From Trichomonas tenax (Eukaryota > Parabasalia > Trichomonadida > Trichomonadidae), in contig JALKBU010000101.1 of assembly GCA_023091735.1 (NCBI GenBank), positions 21,939 through 85,938 on the forward strand: DNA of 64,000 bases, given 5' to 3'. The notes under the pieces were generated by a model that was not told where the DNA came from, made no database searches, and was given only the letters and a program-made list of their open reading frames with translations. The position numbers and the translations under genes are program-made. How positions within the stretch are numbered: position 1 is the first letter of the stretch; each line of letters opens with the position of its first letter. Shown in pieces: positions 1-9,224 of the stretch.

Positions 1-1
1 C

Positions 2-169
2 AAACGAAACGATCATTCGGCAGAATCTGTCGCCGCTTTATCAATTCTCTGCGAAAATGTCTCAGCAACTAACTCATACGCAATCGAAGCAATCATTGAT
101 GAAGCCATCCGCTCAAATGGCGATGAAGATACTTGTGCAATCTCCGTTTTACAAGGTTTAATCTTATAA
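2..169 (+). CDS. 3' end of an unrecognised protein gene (partial)
   Basis: An open frame runs in from the left edge of the window and ends at TAA 167-169, giving about 55 C-terminal residues. They look alpha-helical and mildly acidic, with the stretch ENVSATNSYAIEAIIDEAIR. I recognise no motif and the start lies outside the window. The AT-rich spacer that follows immediately supports this as the end of a gene. Confidence 0.5.
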   Translation, partial: KRNDHSAESVAALSILCENVSATNSYAIEAIIDEAIRSNGDEDTCAISVLQGLIL

Positions 170-410
170 TATATTTTCTTTTTTTGTATGTTTAAATTAT
201 GTTCTTTAATAACTCTTTATAATGAAACCATAGATAGATCTTCAACAATAGAACTATAATATGTGAATAAAATGAAATTGATCATTTTCAAAATTAATCA
301 TTCACTTTTTGTCAAATGCAAAAAAATGAATGAATTTGAGCGCTTTAGATTATATTGAGTTTATATTTGGTGAGAAATTGCAGGAAAAATTTAGTGAGTG
401 AAGTAATTTG

Positions 411-418
411 TCACTTTT
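411..418 (+). promoter_or_regulatory. Inr-like element for the beta-helix gene
   Basis: TCACTTTT lies 21 bases before the ATG at 432. It fits the trichomonad initiator TCA-Y-T/A, and the same octamer precedes the eIF2B-alpha gene at 7424. It argues that the reading frame extending back to a TTG at 408 is not translated and that 432 is the start. Confidence 0.6.
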
Positions 419-431
419 CAAAAAAGTAGTG

Positions 432-3400
432 ATGGAAGATAAACTGCAGAATCTTGAATCGCTGCTTGGTTTATACCCATTTCCGCAGCCCCCGAAGGAG
501 AGCCGTCAGTATGAGGACCTTTCTCTCGATGAAATCAAGGGCGGCCTCGCGAGTGTTATTCCCCCGAATATGAACGAATTGAACACTCCATTCACAATTA
601 CATCACCGGACAAGCTCAAAATTATCGAATCGTTAACCGCTGAATTCAGCAATGCTGTTCAAACAGTCGATAATTTGTTCCAGAACTCCTTCTTGTGCCC
701 AGATCACGAAACTAGGAGTGTCGATGTCAATACTGTTCGCCAGCAGATTGCTGCTCAACAACCAGGTTTTGTCGCTTACGCACCAGAACACGGCAGGTTA
801 AACGAATTCATCGATCGTGTTCCAAACAAATATACAGTTCTCGTTCCAGCAGGTAACTACTTCGTTTCGATCAACTTCAAGCACGATATCACACTTATTG
901 CTGACGGATTAGTTACAATCACAGCTCCAAAGAACCAACCAGCTATCGTTTGCACATCCTCTGGTGGCCAGGTTCAAGACTTTACATTCCAGACATCGGA
1001 AGCATCTGTTTTCCCAACAGCTGATATCTCTGATGGACATGTTGCATTTGTCAACTGTACATTCGTTGGTTCAAAGGGTGCTGCTGCCAAGGTTTCACAA
1101 ATTGCTCGTGCGGACTTCTTCCACTGTGACATTCGCGATTCAGAAGAATACGTTCTCAACGTTGCTGATAACTCAATTGTTAACTGCGTTGACACAAAGT
1201 TCAGCCACGGCCATAAGGCTGGTGTTGGTTTGTTCAACAATTCTGCGTCAATTTTCACGAAATGCAGAATCAGCTCAAACCCAGAAGGTGCTTTCGTCAA
1301 CGATAGCGCCTCTGTCATTTTCCACAGCTGCAACATTGCTAACAACAGCTCTAACGGTGTCCGTATTAGATCCAAATCACCATTCATCAAACTCGAGAAG
1401 TGCGAACTCTCATCGAACTCATTGATGAACCAGACAGCTCAGCCGCAGGCCGCCATCAATGTCTGCTCATCCACAGACTCTGTTTCACTCACAATCCAGG
1501 AGTGCACATTCCAGGGCAACCGCGCTTGCATCTTCGCATCAGACAAGTGCCAGATCATCTCCAAGTACAACAGATTCTCAGACTCACCAGATAACTTCAT
1601 CCTTAACCTCACAAAGCAGACTAAGTACAGCTCTGAGTCTGATACATTCACAGGCAACTGCCGCTGCTGCGTTTCTGTCGCAGACCAGGCAGTTTTCGAA
1701 GCCATCAGAACTGCTTTCACAGCTCTCATCTACAACGATGCCACAGCCATCCGTGCATACCACGACTCCACACTCGTTCTCAACCAGTGCTCATTCGAAC
1801 AGATCAGCAAGTTCTGTATCTTCCTCGAGAACAAGACAAGTGTCGTCATCCACGAGACAAAGTTCAGCTCTCAGAGCAAGGGTGTCATCTTCAAAGATGA
1901 GGTCAGCGGACGCATCACAAACTGCAAATTCTCCAACTTCGAAGGAGCCATGCATTTCGAGAACTCTTCAGGTGAAATCAACATTCTCAACTCCGACTAC
2001 AACAACAACACAACATCTATCGATTTCACAGGTGCAGCTAAGCCACGTATTATCAAGTGCAACTTCGAAACTACACAGGCTACACGTACAAAGGGTGTCC
2101 AGATTCAGGATACAAACGCTGAGCCATATTTCGAGGAATGCAAGTTCACTGGCTTCTACACAGCTGCTTTCTTCAAGAACCAGTCTCACCCAACATTCAA
2201 GAACTGCATCTTCTTCAGCTGCCACATCGCTGTCAAAATCCTCAACTCATCTCCAATCTTCGAGAAGTGCAAGTTCTCCATTATGGAGGAAGGTATCCAA
2301 ATCAACGCATCATCAACTCCACAGTTCACAGACTGCATCATCGAAGCTTCTAGAAACCACGATATCACGCTCGAAGGCAAAGGTTCTCAGCCACATTTCA
2401 CTCGCTGCCAGATTTTGTCTGCTTCCAGAATCGGCTGCTTTTCCAAGGATCAGGCCTCTCCAATCTTCGACGACTGCAGCTTCATGGATAACAAGGATCT
2501 TAACATCTCCTGCCTTCAGTCCAGTCACGTTCTTCTTAACAATTGCGAACTCCAGAACTCCGTCGATGGTGTCTCTGTTGCCGCAGAAACAGAAGGTGTC
2601 TTCACAATCAAGCACTGCAGGATCCACGATGAAAACAGCGTCGGTGTCTTCATCAAGAACGGTGGCCTCACGATGGAGGACACTGAGATCTACAAGTGCA
2701 ACACTGGCGTCAGAATTGAAATGCCTGCTGGCTGCCAGAACACTGTCCAAATCCTCCGCTGCAAGATCCACCACAACTTCAACGAAGCAATCCTCTTCAT
2801 TTGTGGTAAGGCCGTCATCAAGAATAACGAAATCAACGATAACTCATCTGGTATCATTGTTCTCCCAGAGCCATACGAGAACAACAAGGACAACATGACA
2901 GACAACACATTCACAAACAACAAGGGTAAGGATATCAAGGTCTACCAGCAGCAGGGCAAGCAGACAACAATCCAGAGCAACACAGATGGTGGTGCTCTTC
3001 CAGGAAAGAACCCAGCTCAGCTTGCTTCTCTTCCTCCAACATCAGCTCCAAAGGCTCCAATCAGACCTGTTGGTGGATTTGCAGGATTTGCTCCACCACA
3101 AGGACTTGCAACAATGGCTCCAGGCGCTGCTGCACCAGCTATGGCACAGGCCGCAGCTGCAGCTCCTGCACCAGCCGCAGGTGCCCCACCGGCACAGCTT
3201 CACACACAGTTCGCTGCACCACAGTACCAGACCCAGACACTCAGACCAGGCCAAGTCCCAGGAATGGTCCAACCAGGCCAGGCAGCTCCGCAGTATGCCA
3301 GAGCTGGCGCAGCACAGACTCCATACGCTGCACAGGGTGGACAATTTGCTTCAATGCATCCAGGTATGGGCGGCCAATACGCCACATTCAGGCCACAGGC

Positions 3401-3746
3401 AGGTCAAGGCGCCACAGCAGCCGCTGCACAGCAGTACCAGAGTGCTACAATGCGTTCAGGCGTCGCAAGCCAGTTCGCAGCACCACAATACGCTCAGCAG
3501 CAATACCAGCAGCACTATGCCCAGCAGCAATACGCTCAGCAACAATACCAGCAGCAGTATCAACAGAGGATGATGAACCCACAATACGCTCAGCAGTACG
3601 CGCAACAATACTCTCAGCAGCAGTACGCTCAGCAACAATATCAGCAGCAATACCAGCAACAGTTCGCTCAGCAGCAGTACCAGCAATACGCATCAACTAA
3701 CCCACAGCTGGCTAAGTCCAACAGTGGAGGACTCGGCCCAAGGTAA
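432..3746 (+). CDS. Right-handed beta-helix repeat protein with Gln/Tyr-rich C-terminal tail
   Basis: A 1104-residue protein read from the ATG at 432. After a roughly 100-residue N-terminal segment, about residues 110-860 consist of parallel beta-helix rungs. These are short strands with recurring 'NC.F', 'KC.I' and 'I.NN.I' patterns and many stacked Asn and Cys, as in SHCBP1/FBXO11-type or pectate-lyase-type solenoids. No F-box or catalytic site is visible. From about residue 870 the sequence becomes Pro/Ala-rich, then a low-complexity region of about 110 residues built from QQY, AQQ and YAQ units, resembling a prion-like domain. There is no signal peptide or membrane segment, so it is probably cytosolic or nuclear. 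Codons are strongly C-ending, unlike several AT-rich neighbours, which suggests high expression. The fold is well supported; the function is unknown. Confidence 0.85.
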   Translation: MEDKLQNLESLLGLYPFPQPPKESRQYEDLSLDEIKGGLASVIPPNMNELNTPFTITSPDKLKIIESLTAEFSNAVQTVDNLFQNSFLCPDHETRSVDVNTVRQQIAAQQPGFVAYAPEHGRLNEFIDRVPNKYTVLVPAGNYFVSINFKHDITLIADGLVTITAPKNQPAIVCTSSGGQVQDFTFQTSEASVFPTADISDGHVAFVNCTFVGSKGAAAKVSQIARADFFHCDIRDSEEYVLNVADNSIVNCVDTKFSHGHKAGVGLFNNSASIFTKCRISSNPEGAFVNDSASVIFHSCNIANNSSNGVRIRSKSPFIKLEKCELSSNSLMNQTAQPQAAINVCSSTDSVSLTIQECTFQGNRACIFASDKCQIISKYNRFSDSPDNFILNLTKQTKYSSESDTFTGNCRCCVSVADQAVFEAIRTAFTALIYNDATAIRAYHDSTLVLNQCSFEQISKFCIFLENKTSVVIHETKFSSQSKGVIFKDEVSGRITNCKFSNFEGAMHFENSSGEINILNSDYNNNTTSIDFTGAAKPRIIKCNFETTQATRTKGVQIQDTNAEPYFEECKFTGFYTAAFFKNQSHPTFKNCIFFSCHIAVKILNSSPIFEKCKFSIMEEGIQINASSTPQFTDCIIEASRNHDITLEGKGSQPHFTRCQILSASRIGCFSKDQASPIFDDCSFMDNKDLNISCLQSSHVLLNNCELQNSVDGVSVAAETEGVFTIKHCRIHDENSVGVFIKNGGLTMEDTEIYKCNTGVRIEMPAGCQNTVQILRCKIHHNFNEAILFICGKAVIKNNEINDNSSGIIVLPEPYENNKDNMTDNTFTNNKGKDIKVYQQQGKQTTIQSNTDGGALPGKNPAQLASLPPTSAPKAPIRPVGGFAGFAPPQGLATMAPGAAAPAMAQAAAAAPAPAAGAPPAQLHTQFAAPQYQTQTLRPGQVPGMVQPGQAAPQYARAGAAQTPYAAQGGQFASMHPGMGGQYATFRPQAGQGATAAAAQQYQSATMRSGVASQFAAPQYAQQQYQQHYAQQQYAQQQYQQQYQQRMMNPQYAQQYAQQYSQQQYAQQQYQQQYQQQFAQQQYQQYASTNPQLAKSNSGGLGPR
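3480..3690 (+). repeat. CAG/CAA-TAC-rich coding repeat (Gln-Tyr units)
   Basis: Irregular tandem units of CAGCAGCAATAC, CAGCAACAATAC and GCTCAGCAG encode the QQY/AQQ tail of the beta-helix protein. CAG/CAA and TAC/TAT interchange, so the repeat looks maintained at the protein level and not as a pure microsatellite. Confidence 0.8.
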
Positions 3747-3802
3747 TTTTATTAAAAAAAATCGGGTTTTATTCATATTTTTTTCAAAAAAGTGACAAAA
3801 AA

Positions 3803-4258
3803 ATGAGTTCAATCTCAAAACCAGGCCTTACACCTGAGCAAACAGAGAAATGCCTGGCGATTACCCAGAAAATCTACGATCTTCCGTTCACTACAGAATT
3901 CAGGGACCCAGTTGACATCAACAACACGAATTATTACGAAACAATCCAAAATCCGATCTCTCTCAGCCAAATTCTCGACAATCTGAAGAAGGGTGAGTAC
4001 AAGTCCATCGATCAATGGAAGGATGACATGAGAAGAATCTGGTCAAACGCTATGGAATTCAATAAAGAATACACTATGCTTTATCAGCTCGCTAAGTACA
4101 TGAAGGAGTATTACCGCTCGAAGATAGACTCTATATCGAAGAATGATTCCGATAAATGGCGTCACACGCTGAAATACGAAATGAACAAGCTCATTAAGCT
4201 CTTAGACATGAGACCGAAGCCGGCAGGAAAGATTATATTGCTGAAGCCATCTCACTAA
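3803..4258 (+). CDS. Small single-bromodomain protein
   Basis: A 151-residue protein that is almost entirely one bromodomain, at about residues 12-110. It shows the ZA-loop segment 'PFTTEFRDPVD...YYETIQNPISL', the 'IL.NL..GEY' helix and the 'D..RIWSNAMEFN' signature. Asn87 sits at the acetyl-lysine-binding position. A basic 40-residue tail follows. Bromodomains read acetylated lysines, usually on histones; small stand-alone forms are common in trichomonads. It starts 57 bases after the previous stop, and AAAAGTGACAAAAAAATG surrounds the start. Confidence 0.9.
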   Translation: MSSISKPGLTPEQTEKCLAITQKIYDLPFTTEFRDPVDINNTNYYETIQNPISLSQILDNLKKGEYKSIDQWKDDMRRIWSNAMEFNKEYTMLYQLAKYMKEYYRSKIDSISKNDSDKWRHTLKYEMNKLIKLLDMRPKPAGKIILLKPSH

Positions 4259-4593
4259 CCAAATAATATTGTTTTGTTAAATATAAAATATTTCTATATT
4301 TAAATATTTTGATTTTTTCACATCTGTGAATCCAAAACGTAAATAGTTGATCTTTTATAATATAAAACAACTGAATACTCGATTTTTCAATTGAGAGTAA
4401 ACAAATAATTTTGTTGATTTTATGATTTTTGATTTTTCATGATGAGATAATCAATTTTTATAGATTCAAAATCTGTAAATAATATTAATTTTTGATATTA
4501 TTTGAGAACGTTGAATTAAAATATAGTCATAGCGTTGAAAGTTAAAGAAATATCAAAACTATTTTTTGATTTTAAGCGATATAGAACACGTTA
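4259..4593. other. AT-rich spacer
   Basis: About 335 bases of AT-rich DNA between the bromodomain gene and the SMARCD-like gene. I see runs of T and ATTTTTGATTTT-like sequence but no gene, strong repeat or clear initiator. The SMARCD-like ATG at 4594 follows the sequence GAACACGTTA. Confidence 0.4.
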
Positions 4594-5754
4594 ATGGTAA
4601 AAAGGATAAATATATCAATAAAAAGTCCAAATCCTAAAGAAAAAGAATCATTTTCTGTTATGTTTAATGAATTGTTTGATCAAATCTTGGAGCCTCTCGA
4701 GGAAGATTTAGTTTTTCAGAATACAGCAATAAAACAGGAATTCGACACTGTGAAGAATTCCATCGAAGTTGCTGCCTATCAGCTCAAATTTCTCGCTTTT
4801 ATGAAGCGAAGATTATATTTTGAAGAGCAATCGCTTGCCCAAGGCGATAGACTAATGCAGAATCCGATAGAGGCTTTAGTTTCAGTTAGATTGGAGAAGG
4901 TTGTCGATGACATTTATCGAATTTTATTCACTATCTACGAAGATTCAACTCCATTCATCATTTCAACATACTTTGACAAAGTAATTATCAAAGTTAACGA
5001 CATACAAGTCGAATGGACACGAAATGCCGACAATTTAGAAACTGATTCAATCGAATTCGTTTTACCAAGGGATATTTCGTTCCCTATTGAGTTCTCCATC
5101 TGGCTGTATCCTGATTTCCCAGTTACTTTCTATCAAGTTCCGGACTTTTTGTACCCAATCGTAAATTCGCACCAAACAACACACGCTGGTGTCATCAGAG
5201 CTGTAAGTTCCTACGCAGTACAGAATGGACTCATTAATGACGGAAAATTATACTGCGATAAAGATTTAAAATTTGGTCCAGAAATAACTGAAATTCCTCT
5301 TAAACAAGTCGCTTATTACATTCGCTCTGTCCTCGCTCCGCTCCCTCCGATCAATATCAACGCTTTCTTGAATCCAGAAAGCAATATTATAAATCATAAC
5401 TTCAAAATAACTCTTCCGGACTTTTCATCAATTCCTCGATATGTTGATGATTTCCATCTCGACGACTTAAAGAACTGCGTTTTCGAGTTCGCCGCACAGA
5501 AGGAACTTGTTGAGAGCCTCGCAGCTGTCGCCAGGAACCCAATTGAGGCAATAGAAGCGGAAATAAGTGGACATTGCACGCAATGCGATCTTTCCGATGA
5601 AAGCAATGATAAAGGACCAAAAGAATCAATTTCTCCGGCCAATCCAGCGCGAAGATCGAGTGTTTACTACTGGCAGCAGTGGACGTCAGACCATATCTCA
5701 AGATTCCTTGAAGAAAACAAGATGATTCATGCAAGATATCAACCAAAGAAATAG
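4594..5754 (+). CDS. SMARCD/Rsc6-like (BAF60) SWI/SNF subunit
   Basis: A 386-residue protein whose second half follows the layout of SMARCD/Snf12/Rsc6 proteins. A degenerate SWIB-like domain at about residues 196-260 contains 'VIRAVSSYAVQNGL', 'KLYCDKDLKFG' and 'IPLKQVAYYIRSVLAPLPPININ'. These align with the family's 'WQYIK..LQ', 'ICD..L' and 'IP..L...L.PPEPI.I'. Then comes a helical region with 'QKELVESLAAVARNPIEAIE', and a C-terminal 'ARRSSVYYWQQWTSDHISRFLEENK' that matches the family's FYF.PWA..A..R motif. The N-terminal half is also in place but weakly conserved. The role would be scaffolding of a SWI/SNF-type chromatin remodeller in the nucleus. Assignment rests on remembered family features, not a search. 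Confidence 0.72.
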   Translation: MVKRINISIKSPNPKEKESFSVMFNELFDQILEPLEEDLVFQNTAIKQEFDTVKNSIEVAAYQLKFLAFMKRRLYFEEQSLAQGDRLMQNPIEALVSVRLEKVVDDIYRILFTIYEDSTPFIISTYFDKVIIKVNDIQVEWTRNADNLETDSIEFVLPRDISFPIEFSIWLYPDFPVTFYQVPDFLYPIVNSHQTTHAGVIRAVSSYAVQNGLINDGKLYCDKDLKFGPEITEIPLKQVAYYIRSVLAPLPPININAFLNPESNIINHNFKITLPDFSSIPRYVDDFHLDDLKNCVFEFAAQKELVESLAAVARNPIEAIEAEISGHCTQCDLSDESNDKGPKESISPANPARRSSVYYWQQWTSDHISRFLEENKMIHARYQPKK

Positions 5755-5818
5755 AATTTATATTTTGTAAACTAAGAATTTTGTTGAATAAATAAAGAAC
5801 ACTTTTTTTTATTTAACA

Positions 5819-7171
5819 TTACATAAAATCATCCTCTTCTTCCCCCTCATTATTTGCTTGCTCGGGAGGATTCTCTTCATTGTTTTCATGATGATTTTCA
5901 CTCTCGAAATCTTCTTGTGAGCCTTCTTCCTTCTGTTCAAAGTCGTCATGAGAGCTTTCATTGTTATTTTCTTCTTTTTGCTGCTCTTCCTCTTTATTAT
6001 GCTCTTCTTCACTTTGATGCTTTTCGCTTTCTTCTTGCGTAGATTTTTCTTCTTCTTTGGCTGTTTCCCCTTCATCGCCCTGCTTAGGGACTTTGTATTG
6101 GTATGATTTATAATCTTGTGTCTGATATGTATCTGTTGTGTAATATGCAGTTTCTTGTTCGTTGAATTCTTCTTCTTCGTAATAATCTTCTTCAGCGGCA
6201 CCCTCCATCTCTGGCGGTGGCTCTGTCTCTGTATATTCGCCTTCTTTAAGAAGTTTCGGCTCTATTTCTTTCGCTTCTTCTTCCATTCTGAGTTGTTTGA
6301 AAATGTCGTAAGCTTTCTTGTAATTCGAGAATTTGACGTGAACTGCATGTTTGTCTGAGTCACCCACGTACTCGGCGTTCTCAGCGGCCTCAACGTAAAG
6401 CTGTGCGTGCGATTCTGAGGCTTCTGGATAGAGTTCGTTGAATTCTTGAATTCCTGACTCGAAATATGGAATAGCGTCGTTGTACATCTGCTTGATATGG
6501 TAAATATGTGCAACAGAAAGTGATTTGCGGAAGTGAAGTTCTGGATCTTCAATTTCAGCATCTTGGAATGGTTTTATTGTAGAAAACGCACTGCGAATGT
6601 GCTTATTGGCGTCATCAGTCTTGTTTGCACGTACTGAATTGCTGAATAAAACAAGATACGCTTCAGTTGTTTCGATTGCAATGAGTTGTTGTTCACCTGG
6701 AGTAGCATTTGCAACCTTTTCGAGCTGATGGGCCTTCTCCAAGTTGCGAATCGCGCTTGTTTGCTTGTTAAGTCTGTTATAACAAATTCCAATATTGATA
6801 AAACTTAAGAAAGACTGGTGAGAGTTCTCTCCATACTGTATTAAATTTAGCGCTTTTTCTTGTACGAGTAAATTTAGTCTCTGATTTTCTTCCAATTCCG
6901 TATTTTCGAAAGCTTTTTGTAATTCTTTGTATTTTTCTTTGATTGTTCGCTTGTCAACGTGCTCATTCGGGTGCTTCATGTAGTACGACTCCATATACGT
7001 CCTGTTGAGCCCCTGTTCGATCGCTTTACTTTGATTGAACTTTGCGTTGGCTTTGGAAAGTCTATACGCTGAGCTGCTCTGTTCCTGAGGTGTCAGCTTC
7101 ACTTTCTCGCGTGCAGAATTGTTTGATTCGATATTGCGCCTCCGTGGACGGCTGAATCTCGCACCCGACAT
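5819..7171 (-). CDS. TPR-like helical protein with long acidic tail
   Basis: Starting at the ATG at 7171 the protein has 450 residues; an open frame extends 13 codons further upstream to 7210, but MSGARFSRPRRRN is a more convincing N-terminus. The middle, about residues 70-300, is made of paired helices such as 'SFINIGICYNRLNKQTSAIRNLEKAHQLEK' and 'AHIYHIKQMYNDAIPYFESGIQEFNELY', typical of tetratricopeptide repeats. The last 120 residues are extremely Glu-rich, with some Tyr and Asn. It shares a spacer with the divergent eIF2B-alpha gene. TPR proteins are scaffolds; I cannot name the partner. A ciliary TTC23-like role is possible but unsupported. Confidence 0.7.
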   Translation of the reverse strand: MSGARFSRPRRRNIESNNSAREKVKLTPQEQSSSAYRLSKANAKFNQSKAIEQGLNRTYMESYYMKHPNEHVDKRTIKEKYKELQKAFENTELEENQRLNLLVQEKALNLIQYGENSHQSFLSFINIGICYNRLNKQTSAIRNLEKAHQLEKVANATPGEQQLIAIETTEAYLVLFSNSVRANKTDDANKHIRSAFSTIKPFQDAEIEDPELHFRKSLSVAHIYHIKQMYNDAIPYFESGIQEFNELYPEASESHAQLYVEAAENAEYVGDSDKHAVHVKFSNYKKAYDIFKQLRMEEEAKEIEPKLLKEGEYTETEPPPEMEGAAEEDYYEEEEFNEQETAYYTTDTYQTQDYKSYQYKVPKQGDEGETAKEEEKSTQEESEKHQSEEEHNKEEEQQKEENNNESSHDDFEQKEEGSQEDFESENHHENNEENPPEQANNEGEEEDDFM

Positions 7172-7221
7172 AGTTTTGAAATTAACAACGGAAATTAAAA
7201 ATGTTGGCACTTTTTAAATCT

Positions 7222-7359
7222 CTTACATGACAGAAATCATTTACATAGTATAATAACCTTAATTCAATTCTACATGACAAATTTAGATTTACATAACCGA
7301 AATTAACCTTAATAGAAAATTACATGACAAAACAATTTTACACGACAAAAATAACCTTA
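7222..7359 (+). promoter_or_regulatory. Three-unit promoter array: TTACATGACA pairs plus AACCTTA
   Basis: Three imperfect units of about 49 bases each carry a TTACATGACA-type 11-mer (frames at 7222, 7269, 7319), a second weaker copy 18-19 bases further on (7240, 7288, 7337; the last is TTTACACGACA) and then AWTAACCTTA (about 7252, 7301, 7350). The array lies between the divergent TPR-like and eIF2B-alpha genes and points towards eIF2B-alpha. It is probably a regulatory array, since the same 11-mer recurs in other spacers of this window. Confidence 0.6.
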
Positions 7360-7423
7360 TGCAAATTATGATGTCACTTTTGGAGGCATCAAATTTATTT
7401 CTCACTTTTAGTATTAAACTTTG

Positions 7424-7431
7424 TCACTTTT
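7424..7431 (+). promoter_or_regulatory. Inr-like element for eIF2B-alpha
   Basis: TCACTTTT is located 14 bases before the ATG at 7438, giving a short leader as usual in trichomonads. A second TCACTTTT lies at 7402-7409. Confidence 0.6.
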
Positions 7432-7437
7432 CAAAAA

Positions 7438-8373
7438 ATGTCTCAGAATTCCCCAGAGAGTTATGTCAACGAGTTCTCAACGTACATCGCGAAGAACCCC
7501 GACGCATCTATCGGCCTCACTGTGATCCGTATCTTTTCTCAGGTCGTTAAGAGCTCTAAATCGACAACTGTTTCCGGAATTGACCAAGAACTTGCTGCCG
7601 TCACAGACGGAATACAAAAAGCAAATCCGGACTTGCCACTGCACTTTAATGCCGCTGCAAAGATGTTCAAAGCACTTATTATTAAATCGTTCACAGAAGA
7701 TATGACAAAATGGAAAGAAATCTTCATCAGAAATGTTCCATCACAGCTTATCGAGCTTGAAGAGAAGTTAACAGAGATCCCTCTTATCGTTAGACCATTT
7801 CTTCAGCACGGTATGACTATCATGACACGTGGCTATGATCCATACGTCATTTCGTGTCTCATACCTCCGCAGGACCACCACTTCAAGTTTAACATCATTA
7901 TTGCTGAAGGAGCTCCACAAAAAGACGGTGTTAAGATCGCTAACAAGTTGGCCGCGATGACTGATTACCGAATCACAGTCATCCCAGACTCTGCTATCGG
8001 TGCCTGCATGCACAGCACAGATGCTGTTATCTTTGGCGCAGACATTGTTTTAGATAATGGAAGTGTTATTGCTCCTATCGGAACTTACTCTATGGCTGCT
8101 CTTGCCTCACTTTCCCGTGTTCCAGTTTACTGCATTTGCCAATCATTCAAGTTCATGAAGCATAATATTATTTACGAAAGAGACGAACTTGGTGAGTTGC
8201 AGAGGAATATTGACTACAAGCCACAGGGTGAGTTCGACGATAACATAAAATTCTTCTCTGATAAGTACGATCTAACACCAGCCAAATTCATCACGACTCT
8301 TATGTCGGAGAAAATCGCAATGCCACCAACAGCTGTTACACACGAACTTACAAGGATTTTTGGAGTTATTTAA
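7438..8373 (+). CDS. EIF2B1: Translation initiation factor eIF2B subunit alpha
   Basis: A 311-residue protein, close to the usual length of about 305 for eIF2B-alpha/GCN3. The N-terminal helical domain carries 'ASIGLTVIRIFSQVVKSSKS'. The C-terminal Rossmann-like half has 'FNIIIAEGAPQKDGVKIANKL', 'YRITVIPDSAIGACMHSTDAVIFGADIVLDNGSVIAPIGTY' and 'VPVYCICQSFKF'. The last is the counterpart of the alpha-subunit's 'V.A.SFKF' and favours alpha over beta or delta. The protein is a regulatory subunit of the guanine-nucleotide exchange factor for eIF2 and senses eIF2 phosphorylation in the cytosol. An eIF2-beta gene lies elsewhere in this window. The start is fixed by the Inr 14 bases upstream. Confidence 0.9.
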   Translation: MSQNSPESYVNEFSTYIAKNPDASIGLTVIRIFSQVVKSSKSTTVSGIDQELAAVTDGIQKANPDLPLHFNAAAKMFKALIIKSFTEDMTKWKEIFIRNVPSQLIELEEKLTEIPLIVRPFLQHGMTIMTRGYDPYVISCLIPPQDHHFKFNIIIAEGAPQKDGVKIANKLAAMTDYRITVIPDSAIGACMHSTDAVIFGADIVLDNGSVIAPIGTYSMAALASLSRVPVYCICQSFKFMKHNIIYERDELGELQRNIDYKPQGEFDDNIKFFSDKYDLTPAKFITTLMSEKIAMPPTAVTHELTRIFGVI

Positions 8374-8606
8374 ATATAGAATATGTATTTATTAATAAAG
8401 AATCATCATTTACAAATTTCCATCTTAATTTCGGATTGCCATTGAACAGGCATTAAATTTAAATGCTTATTTTTTTCTGGGAATGAAGATGCAAAAAAAT
8501 ATGATAATTTCGATTTCCGAATGAAATCGTTCTCATAGTCAAAAAATTATTGACTTACTCAATTCTTATTTTCGCATTCAATTTATTTAAATAAATATCA
8601 TTAGTT

Positions 8607-9224
8607 TTAAAATCCTGCCATAAGGGCGTTAACAGCTTCATCATCATCCTCAGCCTGTGGCTTAGCCTTGGAGCCTCTAGCTGGAGCTGGCTCGTCTTCG
8701 GCAATATCTTCGCCTTCACCTTCCTCCATAAATGCATCGAGCTCAGCTGCAAGCTCATCCTCATCAGCGGCCTCACCCATTGGCTGTCCTAATAAGTCTT
8801 CGACTTCGTGCATATTATCCTGGAGCTCCTCCTGCTCTTCACGGAATTCTTCGACCTTTTCGGCATCGATGCCAGCCATTTGAGCCTTGATACCTGAAAC
8901 AGCCTGCTTCTGTGCATTGAAAACGGAAGCTGTGATCTTAGCGGACTGGAGCTGCATCTGGGACTGCTCAAGATTCATTCTCCAAGCCTCGTACTTACTG
9001 ATCTGGTTATCATAGACTTTCTTCCTCTTCATGCACTCCATGGCCTTCTTCGGCTGCTTCGCCTTCTTGGCGGCGACAGCCTGTCTCAACATAGTCTCTG
9101 ATTGTTTGTTAAGTTGTTCGATTTTTCTTTCAAGGACATCGACTTGCTCGGAGATGCTTTGACCGGCGTCCTGGACTGTCGATGGCTTCTCCTCTTTCTT
9201 CTTCTTACCCCATAACCAACTCAT
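8607..9224 (-). CDS. ESCRT-III Snf7/CHMP4 (Vps32) protein
   Basis: A 205-residue protein, in the usual Snf7 size range. It starts MSWLWGKKKKEE, a basic amphipathic N-terminus typical of CHMP4. The basic helical hairpin follows, with 'ISEQVDVLERKIEQLNKQSETMLRQAVAAKK' and 'AMECMKRKKVYDNQISKYEAWRMNLEQ'. The C-terminal half is acidic (DEDELAAELDAFMEE) and ends ALMAGF. Snf7 polymerises on endosomal and other membranes to drive inward budding and scission. On the minus strand, TCATTTTTTA lies just upstream of the ATG and is Inr-like. Confidence 0.9.
   Translation of the reverse strand: MSWLWGKKKKEEKPSTVQDAGQSISEQVDVLERKIEQLNKQSETMLRQAVAAKKAKQPKKAMECMKRKKVYDNQISKYEAWRMNLEQSQMQLQSAKITASVFNAQKQAVSGIKAQMAGIDAEKVEEFREEQEELQDNMHEVEDLLGQPMGEAADEDELAAELDAFMEEGEGEDIAEDEPAPARGSKAKPQAEDDDEAVNALMAGF

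Noticed and set aside
1459..2898. A 479-codon open frame overlapping the beta-helix gene in another phase
   Set aside because: It is Ser/Thr/Arg/Gln-rich with no domain and results from the strong codon bias of the real gene; the frame in phase 432 encodes clear beta-helix rungs.
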